Notes under the pieces: model-generated
The model's input: only the letters and a program-made list of their open reading frames with translations
Database searches by the model: none
What the model was told of the DNA's origin: nothing
Assembly (NCBI GenBank): GCA_002840905.1
Contig: PHDD01000006.1
Location: forward strand, 72,910 to 136,909
From: Bacteroidetes bacterium HGW-Bacteroidetes-4
GTDB taxonomy: Bacteria; Bacteroidota; Bacteroidia; Bacteroidales; SZUA-534
Length of the DNA stretch: 64,000 nt
Reading direction: 5' to 3'
Made by a program: the position numbers and the translations under genes
Shown: piece by piece, positions 19,022 to 28,145 of the stretch
How the letters are laid out: each line of letters starts with the position of its first letter
How positions within the stretch are numbered: the stretch's first letter is position 1

Positions 19022-22000
19022 CTAAAGGTTTAAGAGGTAGTTTTGAATGGAATCATTTGATTCGAGGCCAATTTTTTTTCTTAAGCGGTAACGATCGTTT
19101 TCCACAGCTCGCTGGGTTTTATTCATAAATTCACAAATCTCTTTGGTTGAAAGATTCATGCGTATGTAGGCGGCAATTCGTATTTCCGAAGCAGTTAAAT
19201 CGGGGTGAAGTTCTTTAAGCTTGGTTACAAATTGATTATAGGCTTTATCAATTTGGGGTTCAATGGTTTTCCAGTCTTTTTCCTCGTTTAAATCTTCATC
19301 AATGTTTTCTACTATTCTCTGAAGCCCTTCTTTAACACTTACCCGGGCTTTATTCGACAGCGTAAGCAACTTATTTTTATGTTCAATTAGCAATTTGTTT
19401 TTGTTAATAACACTAAATGCCAGTTTTTTAAGTTCCGATTCCAATTTTTCTTTTTCGAGCGAAATAATTTTCCGTTCTTGCTCCATCTGCTTTTGACGGA
19501 ACCGTTCTTTGTGCACGTTGATGCGGTATTTATAGGCTATATAGCCGATTGATAGTACCAGTAACCCCAAGAATATTTTAAAAACCAGCGTATTCCAAAA
19601 AGGAGGTTTTATCAGAATAGATAGTGACGTTTCATTGTTTCCCCATTTTCCATCGTTGTTTGAGGCTTTAACCCGGAAAAGGTATTTGCCAGGTTTTAAA
19701 TTTGAATAACTGGCAATTCTTCGGTTTGACGGGGTGTTCACCCAATCTTCATCAAAACCATCTAAGCGGTATTGGTATTCGCATTTATGGGGCAGGGTGT
19801 AGTTTAATGCAGCAAATTCAAGGGTAAATATTTTATGCTTCCAATTCAGTTTCAGCTCTTTTAAGTAGGAAATGCTGGTGTCGGCAACTACTTTGTTATT
19901 GATTTGGGTTTTGGGGAAGATTTCATTATTAAGAATCGTAAGGCGGGTAAAAATAATTTTTGGCAGGGTTTGGTTCAGAAACACTTTTTCTGGTATTATA
20001 ATGTCGGCTCCATTTCTTGAACCTACAATAATACGCCCATCGCTTAATTTGATCGCGGCATCCTGATTAAATTCATTACTAGATAAGCCATCATCAGTAA
20101 CAAACAAAATAATTTCGTGGTTTTTTTGATTGTAACGGTAGAGTCCATTTGAGGTCCCTATCCAAATATTTTCCAGGTTGTCTTCCTGGATGCTTTGAAT
20201 GGAAAAGTTCAATAAGTTTTCTTTTGCGGTAACACGGTTAATTTGTTGGTTTCTTTTGTTGTATTTAAACAATCCCGCATCTTCAGTTCCAATCCACAAA
20301 TAGCCCCATTGATCCTGTAAAAGACATTTAATAATTCCTTCGGTAGTAATATTATAAACAGAATCGTATGGAATGCGCTGTATTTTTCGGCTTTGATTAT
20401 CAAGAATAAAAAGGCCTTTACCCTCAGAACCAAACCACAGGTCACCATCGTTGTCTTCGAGAATTACCATAATATTTGGAAATTCAATTTTATAATTGTC
20501 TGTTGATGAAGGACCGTGATTGATAAAAATACCGCTGTCTGATACAAACTCATCAACTCCGGTGCCTAATAAACCCAGCCATATTGTTTTCCGGCTGTCT
20601 GTAAATATTTCCCAGATATTGGACGAAGATAAGCCTGAGGTTTTGTTTTTTTCGCTCAGATAGCAAACAGTGGTTTCTGTTTCGGGGTTAAATACCCGCA
20701 AGCCACCCGCATAAGTGCCAATAAGGATATTACCCTGTTTATCTTCGCCAATAGCCGTAATTATGTTTGAGGTTAGTGCCTGGCTGTTTTTTTTATCATC
20801 TTGCATAAAATGTTTGGGTAGTGCCCCTTTTTCAAAACAATATAAGCCGTTTCCATCAGTACCAAACCAGATTCGTTTTTTTGAATCTTCAAATATGTCG
20901 AGTACCGATAAACCGTTTAAGGACCTTAAGTCGTTGGCCTCGAAGAGCGAAGCAAAAAATTTTTTCTGATAAGGATCGCTTTTGTTTATTCCTTTATCGT
21001 AGGTTCCTATCCAGGCGATGTGGTTATCATCAAAATAAACCGTATAGGTATGGTCTGAATTCAATGATTCAGGATTTCCTTTTTGATGTTTAAGTTGTTG
21101 GAAAGTTTTGGAAGTGGGGTTAAACAAGTTTATACCGTCACCCTCTGTGCAAATCCAGATGTTCCCTAAAATATCGACAGCCATATCGCCCATCAAAACA
21201 TTGGTTGAAAGGCTTTGGGTTTCTTTTGTGTATAATTCTGAATCTTCGGTTTCAGGATTATAGGAACACAAACCATGATAACTGGCTGAAATCCATAACA
21301 GTCCGTCTGTACCTTCAACAATATGTTTATTATAGTTATTTTGTAATTCGGGATGTCTTTTGTATGCTTTGGTTTCAAAGGTGTTAGAGTGAAAGTTAAG
21401 TTGCTGTAGTTCATTGGCTTCCGGAGCAACATATATTGAGCCGTTTTTGGTTTCAATAATATCATATACATGGTTTGAAAGTAGTGCAGTTGCTTTTTTT
21501 GGGTCGGCCTGATAAGTAAAAAACGTATCCGAATCCGGTTGATAATAGGCCAATCCCTGGTTTGAACATATCCAAACCTTACCATCTTTAAACGTTTTTA
21601 TACGATTTATTCGGTTGCCAATACCATGTATTTCATGATAATGGGTAAAAACCTCTTGTTTTTTATCGAATTTGTTAAGCCCGTCGTTATAGGTGCCAAC
21701 CCATAAATTTCCCAGATTATCTTCACAAATATCCAAAATGCGGTTACCTGAAATAGAACCGGGAATAGCCTCTTTTCGAAAAACGCGGAATTCATAACCA
21801 TCGAACCGGCATAATCCATTCCGGGTTCCAAACCATATAAATCCATCAGAGTCCTTATATATACAACTTACATTGTTATCTGCCAAACCATTGCTTTTAT
21901 CAATAGTTGTAAATGTAAAGCTGGTGCTTAAGTCCTGTATAACTCCTGCATATGAATTGAAACATAAAAGAATTAATACTATTGCGATAGACTTGTACAT
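19022..22000 (-). CDS. Membrane-tethered propeller regulator with LuxR-type HTH and no kinase
   Basis: Probable sensor-regulator of the PUL. The 992 residues begin with a signal peptide (LLCFNSYAG). About 20-725 is a run of two-component-regulator propeller repeats (recurring DGFIWFGT, NLWVGT, NIWICT, YLWIGT blocks) forming periplasmic propellers. A Y_Y_Y domain follows (about 728-795), then one membrane helix (about 800-826), a coiled coil (about 830-890) and a C-terminal helix-turn-helix (LTASEIRIAAYIRMNLSTKEICEF, about 935-992). A hybrid two-component regulator would have kinase, receiver and AraC domains here; all are missing, so the signal must pass mechanically to the DNA-binding tail. 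A -7-like TATTTTTG stands at 22045-22038. Confidence 0.9.
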   Translation of the reverse strand: MYKSIAIVLILLCFNSYAGVIQDLSTSFTFTTIDKSNGLADNNVSCIYKDSDGFIWFGTRNGLCRFDGYEFRVFRKEAIPGSISGNRILDICEDNLGNLWVGTYNDGLNKFDKKQEVFTHYHEIHGIGNRINRIKTFKDGKVWICSNQGLAYYQPDSDTFFTYQADPKKATALLSNHVYDIIETKNGSIYVAPEANELQQLNFHSNTFETKAYKRHPELQNNYNKHIVEGTDGLLWISASYHGLCSYNPETEDSELYTKETQSLSTNVLMGDMAVDILGNIWICTEGDGINLFNPTSKTFQQLKHQKGNPESLNSDHTYTVYFDDNHIAWIGTYDKGINKSDPYQKKFFASLFEANDLRSLNGLSVLDIFEDSKKRIWFGTDGNGLYCFEKGALPKHFMQDDKKNSQALTSNIITAIGEDKQGNILIGTYAGGLRVFNPETETTVCYLSEKNKTSGLSSSNIWEIFTDSRKTIWLGLLGTGVDEFVSDSGIFINHGPSSTDNYKIEFPNIMVILEDNDGDLWFGSEGKGLFILDNQSRKIQRIPYDSVYNITTEGIIKCLLQDQWGYLWIGTEDAGLFKYNKRNQQINRVTAKENLLNFSIQSIQEDNLENIWIGTSNGLYRYNQKNHEIILFVTDDGLSSNEFNQDAAIKLSDGRIIVGSRNGADIIIPEKVFLNQTLPKIIFTRLTILNNEIFPKTQINNKVVADTSISYLKELKLNWKHKIFTLEFAALNYTLPHKCEYQYRLDGFDEDWVNTPSNRRIASYSNLKPGKYLFRVKASNNDGKWGNNETSLSILIKPPFWNTLVFKIFLGLLVLSIGYIAYKYRINVHKERFRQKQMEQERKIISLEKEKLESELKKLAFSVINKNKLLIEHKNKLLTLSNKARVSVKEGLQRIVENIDEDLNEEKDWKTIEPQIDKAYNQFVTKLKELHPDLTASEIRIAAYIRMNLSTKEICEFMNKTQRAVENDRYRLRKKIGLESNDSIQNYLLNL

Positions 22001-22273
22001 ACAAAGTAATTGAAAAAGTGCTTGCCAAATTTTTAATCAAAAATAACAAATTTGCGTTAACAAAAGTCATCTTGGGAGAGTGATACTCGGAAGAAATGTG
22101 CTGTTTAAGATAAAATAGCTTCAATATCAACAAAACATTGTCGGGACGCCGGTATCATCGGCAGAAATACTTGAGCTTTTTCATTTCTTTGGACTTACTT
22201 TTTCTTATTATAGGGTAGGAAGTATGTTGTTTATTAGTGGCAGAAAGCAGCCCGAAAACGAATAATTTTAGCA

Positions 22274-23812
22274 TCAGGTTCCCCAACTGTCGCGGTCAAG
22301 GCTGCGGTATTGAATGGCCTCGGCCAGGTGGTTGGGCTGTATGTTTTCACAGCCTTCCAAATCGGCAATGGTACGCGACACTTTTAGTATCCGGTCGTAG
22401 GCACGTGCACTTAAGCCAACTTTTTCCATTGCCGTTTTTATTAGTTGTGAACCGGTGGTGTCGAGCTGGCAGTATTTCCGGATAAGTTTGGTGTTCATTT
22501 GTGCGTTGTTATAAATGGTTGGAATACCGGCAAAGCGTTCCTGCTGAACCACACGGGCTTTGCTTACACGTTCGCGGATGGTGTGACTGTTTTCAAGGGC
22601 TTCTTTTCCCGAAAGTTTTTCGAAAGGCACAGGCACTACTTCAATATGAATGTCGATGCGGTCGAGCAAGGGCCCCGATATTTTGTTTAAGTATTTCTGC
22701 CTGATACCTGGCGAGCAAACACAATCTTTTTCAGGGTGGTTGTAATAGCCGCAGGGGCAAGGATTCATGCTGGCAACCAACATAAAACTGGCCGGATATT
22801 CTACCGAGAATTTTGCCCTCGATATGGTAATTACGCGATCTTCGAGCGGCTGACGCATAACTTCAAGAACTGTACGCTGAAATTCTGGTAATTCGTCGAG
22901 AAATAGCACGCCATTGTGCGCAAGAGATATCTCGCCGGGCTGTGGATAGGCTCCTCCACCTACGAGAGCTACATCGCTAATGGTGTGATGGGGGCTACGA
23001 AAGGGGCGAAGAGTCATCAGTGAAGTGTCTTTTTCAATCTTTCCGGCAACGGAATGTATTTTGGTTGTTTCCAAAGCTTCCTGCAAAGTGAAGGGAGGTA
23101 ATATTGAAGCTACTCTTTTGGCGAGCATGGTTTTACCGGCGCCAGGCGGACCAATCATAATAATGTTGTGATTTCCGGCGGCTGCAATTTCCATGGCGCG
23201 TTTCACGTTCTCTTGTCCACGCACATCAGAGAAGTCGGTATCGTAACTTTTTGTGCTTTTGTTAAATTCTTCGCGCGTGTTAACCCTTATGGGTTCAAGC
23301 TCCTTCTTTTTGTTGAGGAAATCGACCACTTCAATAATATTTTCTGCTCCGTAAACCGCTAAATTATTTACCACAGCAGCTTCGCGTGCATTTTGTTTGG
23401 GCAGAATAAATCCCTTAAAACCTTCTTCGCGGGCTTTTATGGCAATGGGTAAAGCTCCCTTAATGGGTTTCAGACTTCCGTCGAGCGAAAGCTCACCCAT
23501 AATAACGTATTTTTCCAGTTCTTCTGAAATAATCTGAGCCGATGCAGCCAGAATACCGATGGCCAGGGTGAGATCATAAGCGCTGCCTTCTTTACGGATA
23601 TCGGCTGGAGCCATATTGATAACAAATTTTTTCCCCGGAAAATCGAGTTTGTTGTTTTTTAAGGCCGCATTTATGCGCTGCTGACTTTCTTTAACCGCAT
23701 TATCGGGTAAGCCCACCAGGTGAAAGGTAGCACCAATCGAAATGTTTACTTCTACCGTTATGGTGGTGGCGTTAATGCCAAAAACAGCCGAACCAAAAGT
23801 TTTAACCAACAT
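22274..23812 (-). CDS. comM: ComM/YifB-family magnesium-chelatase-like AAA+ ATPase
   Basis: Ring ATPase; in naturally competent bacteria ComM promotes branch migration during DNA uptake recombination. Elsewhere its job is less clear. The 512 residues show the N-terminal Lon-like domain (GLPDNAVKESQQRINAAL), Walker A GPPGAGKT, Walker B GVLFLDELPEF, sensor-like residues and the cysteine cluster CPCGYYNHPEKDCVCSP, followed by the Mg-chelatase C-terminal domain. All motifs are intact and the length is typical. It lies 18 bases after a small lipoprotein gene on the same strand and may be co-transcribed with it. Confidence 0.95.
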   Translation of the reverse strand: MLVKTFGSAVFGINATTITVEVNISIGATFHLVGLPDNAVKESQQRINAALKNNKLDFPGKKFVINMAPADIRKEGSAYDLTLAIGILAASAQIISEELEKYVIMGELSLDGSLKPIKGALPIAIKAREEGFKGFILPKQNAREAAVVNNLAVYGAENIIEVVDFLNKKKELEPIRVNTREEFNKSTKSYDTDFSDVRGQENVKRAMEIAAAGNHNIIMIGPPGAGKTMLAKRVASILPPFTLQEALETTKIHSVAGKIEKDTSLMTLRPFRSPHHTISDVALVGGGAYPQPGEISLAHNGVLFLDELPEFQRTVLEVMRQPLEDRVITISRAKFSVEYPASFMLVASMNPCPCGYYNHPEKDCVCSPGIRQKYLNKISGPLLDRIDIHIEVVPVPFEKLSGKEALENSHTIRERVSKARVVQQERFAGIPTIYNNAQMNTKLIRKYCQLDTTGSQLIKTAMEKVGLSARAYDRILKVSRTIADLEGCENIQPNHLAEAIQYRSLDRDSWGT

Positions 23813-23830
23813 GTTCGCCGTATTTATAGG

Positions 23831-24298
23831 TTACATTTGCTCGTCGATGTATGAAGTTAAATACCACTTGCCTTTTATTTGTTTAAAAACCCGCCGGGTT
23901 CGAAAACCGCTGCCTTCAATAAATATTTCCTCGATACGAACACCCGGTTGTTCGGTAATTTTAACCTTAAACTCCGAAGTGTCAATCTGCTGTATAGGCA
24001 TGCGATGCATCAGCCAGGTATTTTTATCCCATGGGGTCTCGATGCCCTCCGGATTGACGAGATAACCATCAACAGGGAACTTTATCCGTTTTATCTGGAA
24101 CAGGCTATCGGAATGAAACCGGGATGAAAACGAGTTAAAAGGCTCATAATATAATGGCTTACTTCTTTTTTTAACTTCAGGAGTTTCTGCTTTTGGCGCC
24201 GAGTGCTCTTTACGGGTAATTTCCTTACTCGTTTTGTGGCACGAAGTGAAAAGCAAAACCACGGGTAAAATCCAAATAAAGCGACTTAAATAGTTCAT
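23831..24298 (-). CDS. Small lipoprotein, DUF4348-like
   Basis: Unknown function. I use the ATG at 24298 (MNYLSRFIW); an ATG at 24307 would add three residues. The product has about 155 residues with a lipoprotein signal (LLFTSCHK). The mature part, FNSFSSRFHSDSLFQIKRIKFP and later VFKQIKGKWYLTSYIDEQ, resembles the DUF4348 family of small Bacteroidetes periplasmic proteins, judged by eye only. A TAATTTTG element at 24323-24316 could be its promoter. It is followed by comM after 18 bases. Confidence 0.8.
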   Translation of the reverse strand: MNYLSRFIWILPVVLLFTSCHKTSKEITRKEHSAPKAETPEVKKRSKPLYYEPFNSFSSRFHSDSLFQIKRIKFPVDGYLVNPEGIETPWDKNTWLMHRMPIQQIDTSEFKVKITEQPGVRIEEIFIEGSGFRTRRVFKQIKGKWYLTSYIDEQM

Positions 24299-24448
24299 GA
24301 TATGCATAATTAGACCAAAATTAACAAATTATCAGTATTCTTTGTAATTGTATCAAATATTGTTCAACCACAAGGTTTAATAAATACATACATTTGTAGC
24401 ATAGGTTTGATGATTGGACAAAGACAAATCGTTTGATGTGTTTATTTT

Positions 24449-25237
24449 ATGAAGAAGGATCAAATAAAACAACGGCTTTACAAAATTATATTTGAAGCAG
24501 ATACCCGGGCAGGGAAACAATTTGATGTGGTGATTATTGTACTTATTTTGTTGAGTATTCTTGCTGTAATACTTGAGAGTGTTAATTCAATAAAAGAACT
24601 TTTTTGGGTTTATTTATAAGCGTTTGAGTGGTTGGTAACCTTTTTATTTACGCTAGAGTATGTAGTTAGAATTTGGATAGTAAGCAAACCCAGAAAGTTC
24701 ATTTTTTCGTTTTTTGGAATCATCGATTTGCTGGCTTTTTTACCAACTTATCTCGATTTCTTTTTTTCCGGGGCTCATGGTTTAATGGTAATAAGGGCTT
24801 TACGTTTATTACGTGTTTTCAGGGTGCTGAAACTAAACCGTTATACCTCGGAAGGAAATCTTATCGCGAAGGCTCTACGGACCAGTCGTTTTAAGATTAG
24901 TGTTTTCTTATATGCGGTATTAATGATTGTTATTATTTTAGGAGCAGCAATTTATTTTGTCGAAGGATCAGAAAATGGCTACTACAGTATTCCAAAAAGC
25001 AAGTATTGGGTAATTGTTACTATAACAACGGTGGGTTATGGAGATATCACTCCACAAACGGTGCTTGGTCAGTTTCTTGCCAGTTTTATTATGATTTTGG
25101 GTTACGCCATTATTGCGGTTCCTACGGGTATTGTTACTGCTGAAATGGGACGTGTTCATCAGAATGAACAGGGGAAAAGCACACGGGTTTGCAAGCACTG
25201 TCTAAAAGAGGGACATGTAAGCGAAGCACACTTCTAA
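24449..25237 (+). pseudogene. Voltage-gated potassium-channel-like gene interrupted by an in-frame TAA
   Basis: A six-helix potassium channel gene of 262 codons beginning at ATG 24449 (MKKDQIKQRLYKIIFEADTR). Codon 57, at 24617-24619, is TAA. The frame is unbroken on both sides: S1 and the S1-S2 loop lie before it, and AFEWLVTFLFTLEYVVRIW (S2) begins directly after it. Downstream are the arginine-bearing S4 (RALRLLRVFRVLK), the selectivity filter TTVGYGD and a short CxxC tail (CKHCLKEGH). Only one codon is lost, so the event is a recent nonsense change, a sequencing error or a recoded stop. A restart at TTG 24632 would give a channel lacking S1. A TACATTTG promoter element is at 24389-24396. 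Confidence 0.88.
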
Positions 25238-25315
25238 TCTTTTTGTGGAGCATCGCTTGACTAAATATTTTCTGTTTTTTTACCTTGGTTCTTTCTTTGG
25301 TATTACCTGGTTTAG

Positions 25316-26398
25316 TTAGTGTACCAATGATTTTAACACATCGGCAAGAATTACTTTTTGCACATCGACCGAATAGGAGTCGACCACCGTTTTTCGTCCG
25401 GCTTTTCCAATACGAATTCGCAAGCCTTCGGAATCAATCAATGCCGATATTTTGCTTATCCACTCATTTTCATCAGCAGCTAAAAAGCCATTTTCGTTGT
25501 CAATAATCAGTTCGTTGTTTACACCCACCGGACTCATTACCGCAGGTTTTTCCAGGGCCATGTACTGAAGGCCTTTAAAAGCACATTTACCACGGCTCCA
25601 TTGGTCGTCGGGCAGGGGCATGATACCAATGTCGATGGTGTTAAGTTCCTGTATTTCGGTTCGTTTATTCCATTGAGTGCTTTTAATTCCCAGTTCAGGC
25701 CACGACATTTTTGCATCCACAATAACCTTGAAGGTAATTTTATTGCCATATTTTTCTTTTAAACGGATTAACCAGGACACCGCATCCTGAAAATGTTTGA
25801 TTGTGGTTGAACTACCGGTCCAGCCAATGCAAACCGTGTTGTTTTTATCAGGGGTTTGTGGTTTGTGGTAATTGGTGTCGATGCTGGTTGGTATTATTAT
25901 AACGTCGTTGTTAAATATGCGGGCATAATCGGCCAGGTATTTATTACCGGCAATTACCAAATCGCTTAATTGAATAATTTCTCCGGTTTTCTCTGGTTTT
26001 TTTAACCAACTTAGGTTGCTGTTGGCTTCGCTGGTATCGTTTAACCATATGGCATCGTCAAAATCGAATACCAGTTTGGCGCGGCTGTGAGCAAAACGTT
26101 TCTCAAAAAAGGTAGTTCCAATAAAATGGGCTTCGCGATAAACCAAAATAATATCGAAACTGCCAGCCCGCAACCAGTCGCGTGTTCTAATAAACAACCC
26201 TTTAAAGCCGATAAACAGTTTTATCAAATAATTTCCTTTTTGGTAGAATATTTTGTCGTCGATACTGTTCAACAGAAACGAATAAGTTATTTCGAACCCC
26301 TGTTCCTGAAGATAGTCTGTAAATTGCTCGAAACGGAAGCGCTGCCCGGGCGAACGGCCTGGCCGGTGCGGAGCAATATAAAGTAATTTTGTTTTCAA
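25316..26398 (-). CDS. Glycosyltransferase (GT-B fold, GT4-like)
   Basis: Probably transfers a sugar from a nucleotide donor during surface polysaccharide or glycolipid synthesis. The 360 residues have an N-terminal Rossmann domain (LLYIAPHRPGRSPGQRFRFEQ), FDFDDAIWL in the middle, IGWTGSSTTIKHF at the start of the second domain and LPDDQWSRGKCAFKGLQYMA, the donor-binding region with a Glu in the ALEKP segment. It overlaps the upstream glycosyltransferase by 4 bases, so they are translationally coupled. No sugar or acceptor can be named from sequence. Confidence 0.88.
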   Translation of the reverse strand: MKTKLLYIAPHRPGRSPGQRFRFEQFTDYLQEQGFEITYSFLLNSIDDKIFYQKGNYLIKLFIGFKGLFIRTRDWLRAGSFDIILVYREAHFIGTTFFEKRFAHSRAKLVFDFDDAIWLNDTSEANSNLSWLKKPEKTGEIIQLSDLVIAGNKYLADYARIFNNDVIIIPTSIDTNYHKPQTPDKNNTVCIGWTGSSTTIKHFQDAVSWLIRLKEKYGNKITFKVIVDAKMSWPELGIKSTQWNKRTEIQELNTIDIGIMPLPDDQWSRGKCAFKGLQYMALEKPAVMSPVGVNNELIIDNENGFLAADENEWISKISALIDSEGLRIRIGKAGRKTVVDSYSVDVQKVILADVLKSLVH

Positions 26399-27621
26399 AG
26401 TAATTTCTGATAGATGGCGTCAAAAATAGCAATTCCCCGGTCAAGTGAAAAATATTCGCAAGCCAATTGACGTGTTTTATACTTTTCCATGCTGTGGAGT
26501 TGCTCAAGTTCTTTTAATGCAAGGCTGTAAGCATCGGAATTAAACTCATGAATCATAATTCCCAATGGATTCTGTATCATAATTTTTTCCACATCGCCCA
26601 CTCCCCGGTTTGTAATTACCGGTATACCCAATCCCATGAGTTCGGCCAGCTTAGTTGGCGAGGAGGCTTTTTTTGAATAAGCCGGTTTAATGAAAAAAAT
26701 GCTGGCATTACTGATGGAAAGCAATTCGGGAACCTGTTCCCTTTCGGACGGCTGAATGCGAATTTTTTCAAGGGGAATTCCCAGCAAGGATGCCAATTGC
26801 TGAATCATTTCAGGAGCATCTTTGGTAATAAATAAAAAGCAGCTATCGGGTTTTTGTATTAGCAGTTCTTTAAAAAACGCCAGCATTTCTTGAGGCAGGT
26901 ACCAGGTTCCCACCGAACCTAAATAACTCAATACAAAAGTTTTCGGCGAAATGTTAAGTTGTTGGCGCCACATTTCGTTGGTCGATTTTTTGATTAGATT
27001 GTAATCAAAAAAGTTTAAATCGGCACAACAGGGAATTACAGATATTTTTTCGGGGTTTAAGCCCGGAATTTGCCAAAGCAGCATTTCAGTTTTTGCGTTT
27101 TCTGTCAAACTAACAATAGCATCGGCTGAAGCCAGAAATTTTTTTTCACTTCGTTTAAAAAACAGGTAAACTATGCGATAAAGCGGATTTTTTAAATTCC
27201 AGATGCTTCCATCTATTCGCTCGTCGGCCCAAAACCCGCGCATGTCGAACACAAACCGAAGCCCATTTTGCTTAAGGCGTAATCCAACAAAAGCAGTAAT
27301 GTAGCTGCGGCAATGCACCAGCTCGATGGTGTTTTTTTTCACCAGAATTTTTGCTTTTCGCTGGAGCCGGATGATATCGATTAAGGTAGAAATAATTGGT
27401 GGAAATTTTGTATAAGGTATTGGAATCCAATAAATGTTGTGCTGCTGTAAAAGCGCCCTTATTTTTGGTTGATGGTTGGCAAACGCTTCTCTCTTTTCCG
27501 CACTTAAGAGCCAAATCTGATGTCCTTTGGCTGTTAGGCCGCTGAGGTAGGGAATAACCTGCGATTGCCCCAACGCGTCGGTCATGCCATCGTACGAAAT
27601 GTATAAAACACGTTTATTCAA
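26395..27621 (-). CDS. Glycosyltransferase family 4
   Basis: Retaining GT-B glycosyltransferase, 408 residues. It begins RVLYISYDGMTDALGQSQVIPYL, with a glycine-rich loop typical of GT4. It continues with a LVHCRSYIT segment, LSYLGSVGTWYLPQEML at the start of the donor domain, and AYSKKASSPTKLAELMGLGIPV, the GT4 E-x7-E type donor site. No membrane span, so it acts on the cytoplasmic face. It is the first gene of a two-gene operon; its stop overlaps the start of the next enzyme by 4 bases. Confidence 0.92.
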   Translation of the reverse strand: MNKRVLYISYDGMTDALGQSQVIPYLSGLTAKGHQIWLLSAEKREAFANHQPKIRALLQQHNIYWIPIPYTKFPPIISTLIDIIRLQRKAKILVKKNTIELVHCRSYITAFVGLRLKQNGLRFVFDMRGFWADERIDGSIWNLKNPLYRIVYLFFKRSEKKFLASADAIVSLTENAKTEMLLWQIPGLNPEKISVIPCCADLNFFDYNLIKKSTNEMWRQQLNISPKTFVLSYLGSVGTWYLPQEMLAFFKELLIQKPDSCFLFITKDAPEMIQQLASLLGIPLEKIRIQPSEREQVPELLSISNASIFFIKPAYSKKASSPTKLAELMGLGIPVITNRGVGDVEKIMIQNPLGIMIHEFNSDAYSLALKELEQLHSMEKYKTRQLACEYFSLDRGIAIFDAIYQKLL

Positions 27622-27866
27622 GCCCGAATATTTATAAAATGCGTGTAAAGTTTGAATTCTTTTCTGATTTTTTTCAAAATACTAAAGTACAATTTGAAAT
27701 ATAATTGACAAAACGGGGTTGCATTTTCGATTACAACATATAATTGACTGAACAACAACAGGTAGCTTCATTGCTGCAAATGTTTATATGGTGTAGTTTA
27801 AATCGTGGTTGTTTAAAAAAATACCACTATTGCCGCATTTGCTGTTAAAAAAGATGAAATTAAAAA
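27622..27866. other. Divergent spacer before the cytochrome bd operon
   Basis: The 245 bases between the glycosyltransferase operon and DUF4492-cydAB carry an 11-base direct repeat, ATATAATTGAC, at 27699-27709 and 27738-27748 (39 bases apart). I see no clear -7 element for either side and no coding frame. Confidence 0.4.
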
Positions 27867-28139
27867 ATGCAGCTCCATCGAAAATGGTTAATTTTATGGC
27901 TCAAAATAATCTACCGCACCGTGAGTAAAAATGTTTTTATCCGTGTTTTCCGGTTTTATTACGAGGGCTTCACCAATATGACTGTGGGACGGAAACTTTG
28001 GGCCATCATCATAATAAAATTAATTGTACTTTTTGCGGTGTTAAAACTTTTTTTCTTTCAGGATTTTTTAGGAAGCAAATTTGAGAATGACCAGGAGCGG
28101 TCGGACTATGTAATTGAACAATTAATATCACCAAAATAA
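27867..28139 (+). CDS. DUF4492 protein, leader gene of cytochrome bd operon
   Basis: Small membrane protein of unknown function that in Bacteroidetes typically precedes cydA. The frame from ATG 27867 gives 90 residues. The conserved part is RVFRFYYEGFTNMTVGRKLW followed by one hydrophobic helix (IIIIKLIVLFAVLKLFFF). A GTG at codon 19 would give 72 residues, nearer to what I recall for this family, so the true start is open. It ends 6 bases before cydA. It may help assemble or stabilise the oxidase (inference). Confidence 0.85.
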   Translation: MQLHRKWLILWLKIIYRTVSKNVFIRVFRFYYEGFTNMTVGRKLWAIIIIKLIVLFAVLKLFFFQDFLGSKFENDQERSDYVIEQLISPK

Positions 28140-28145
28140 TGCCAT

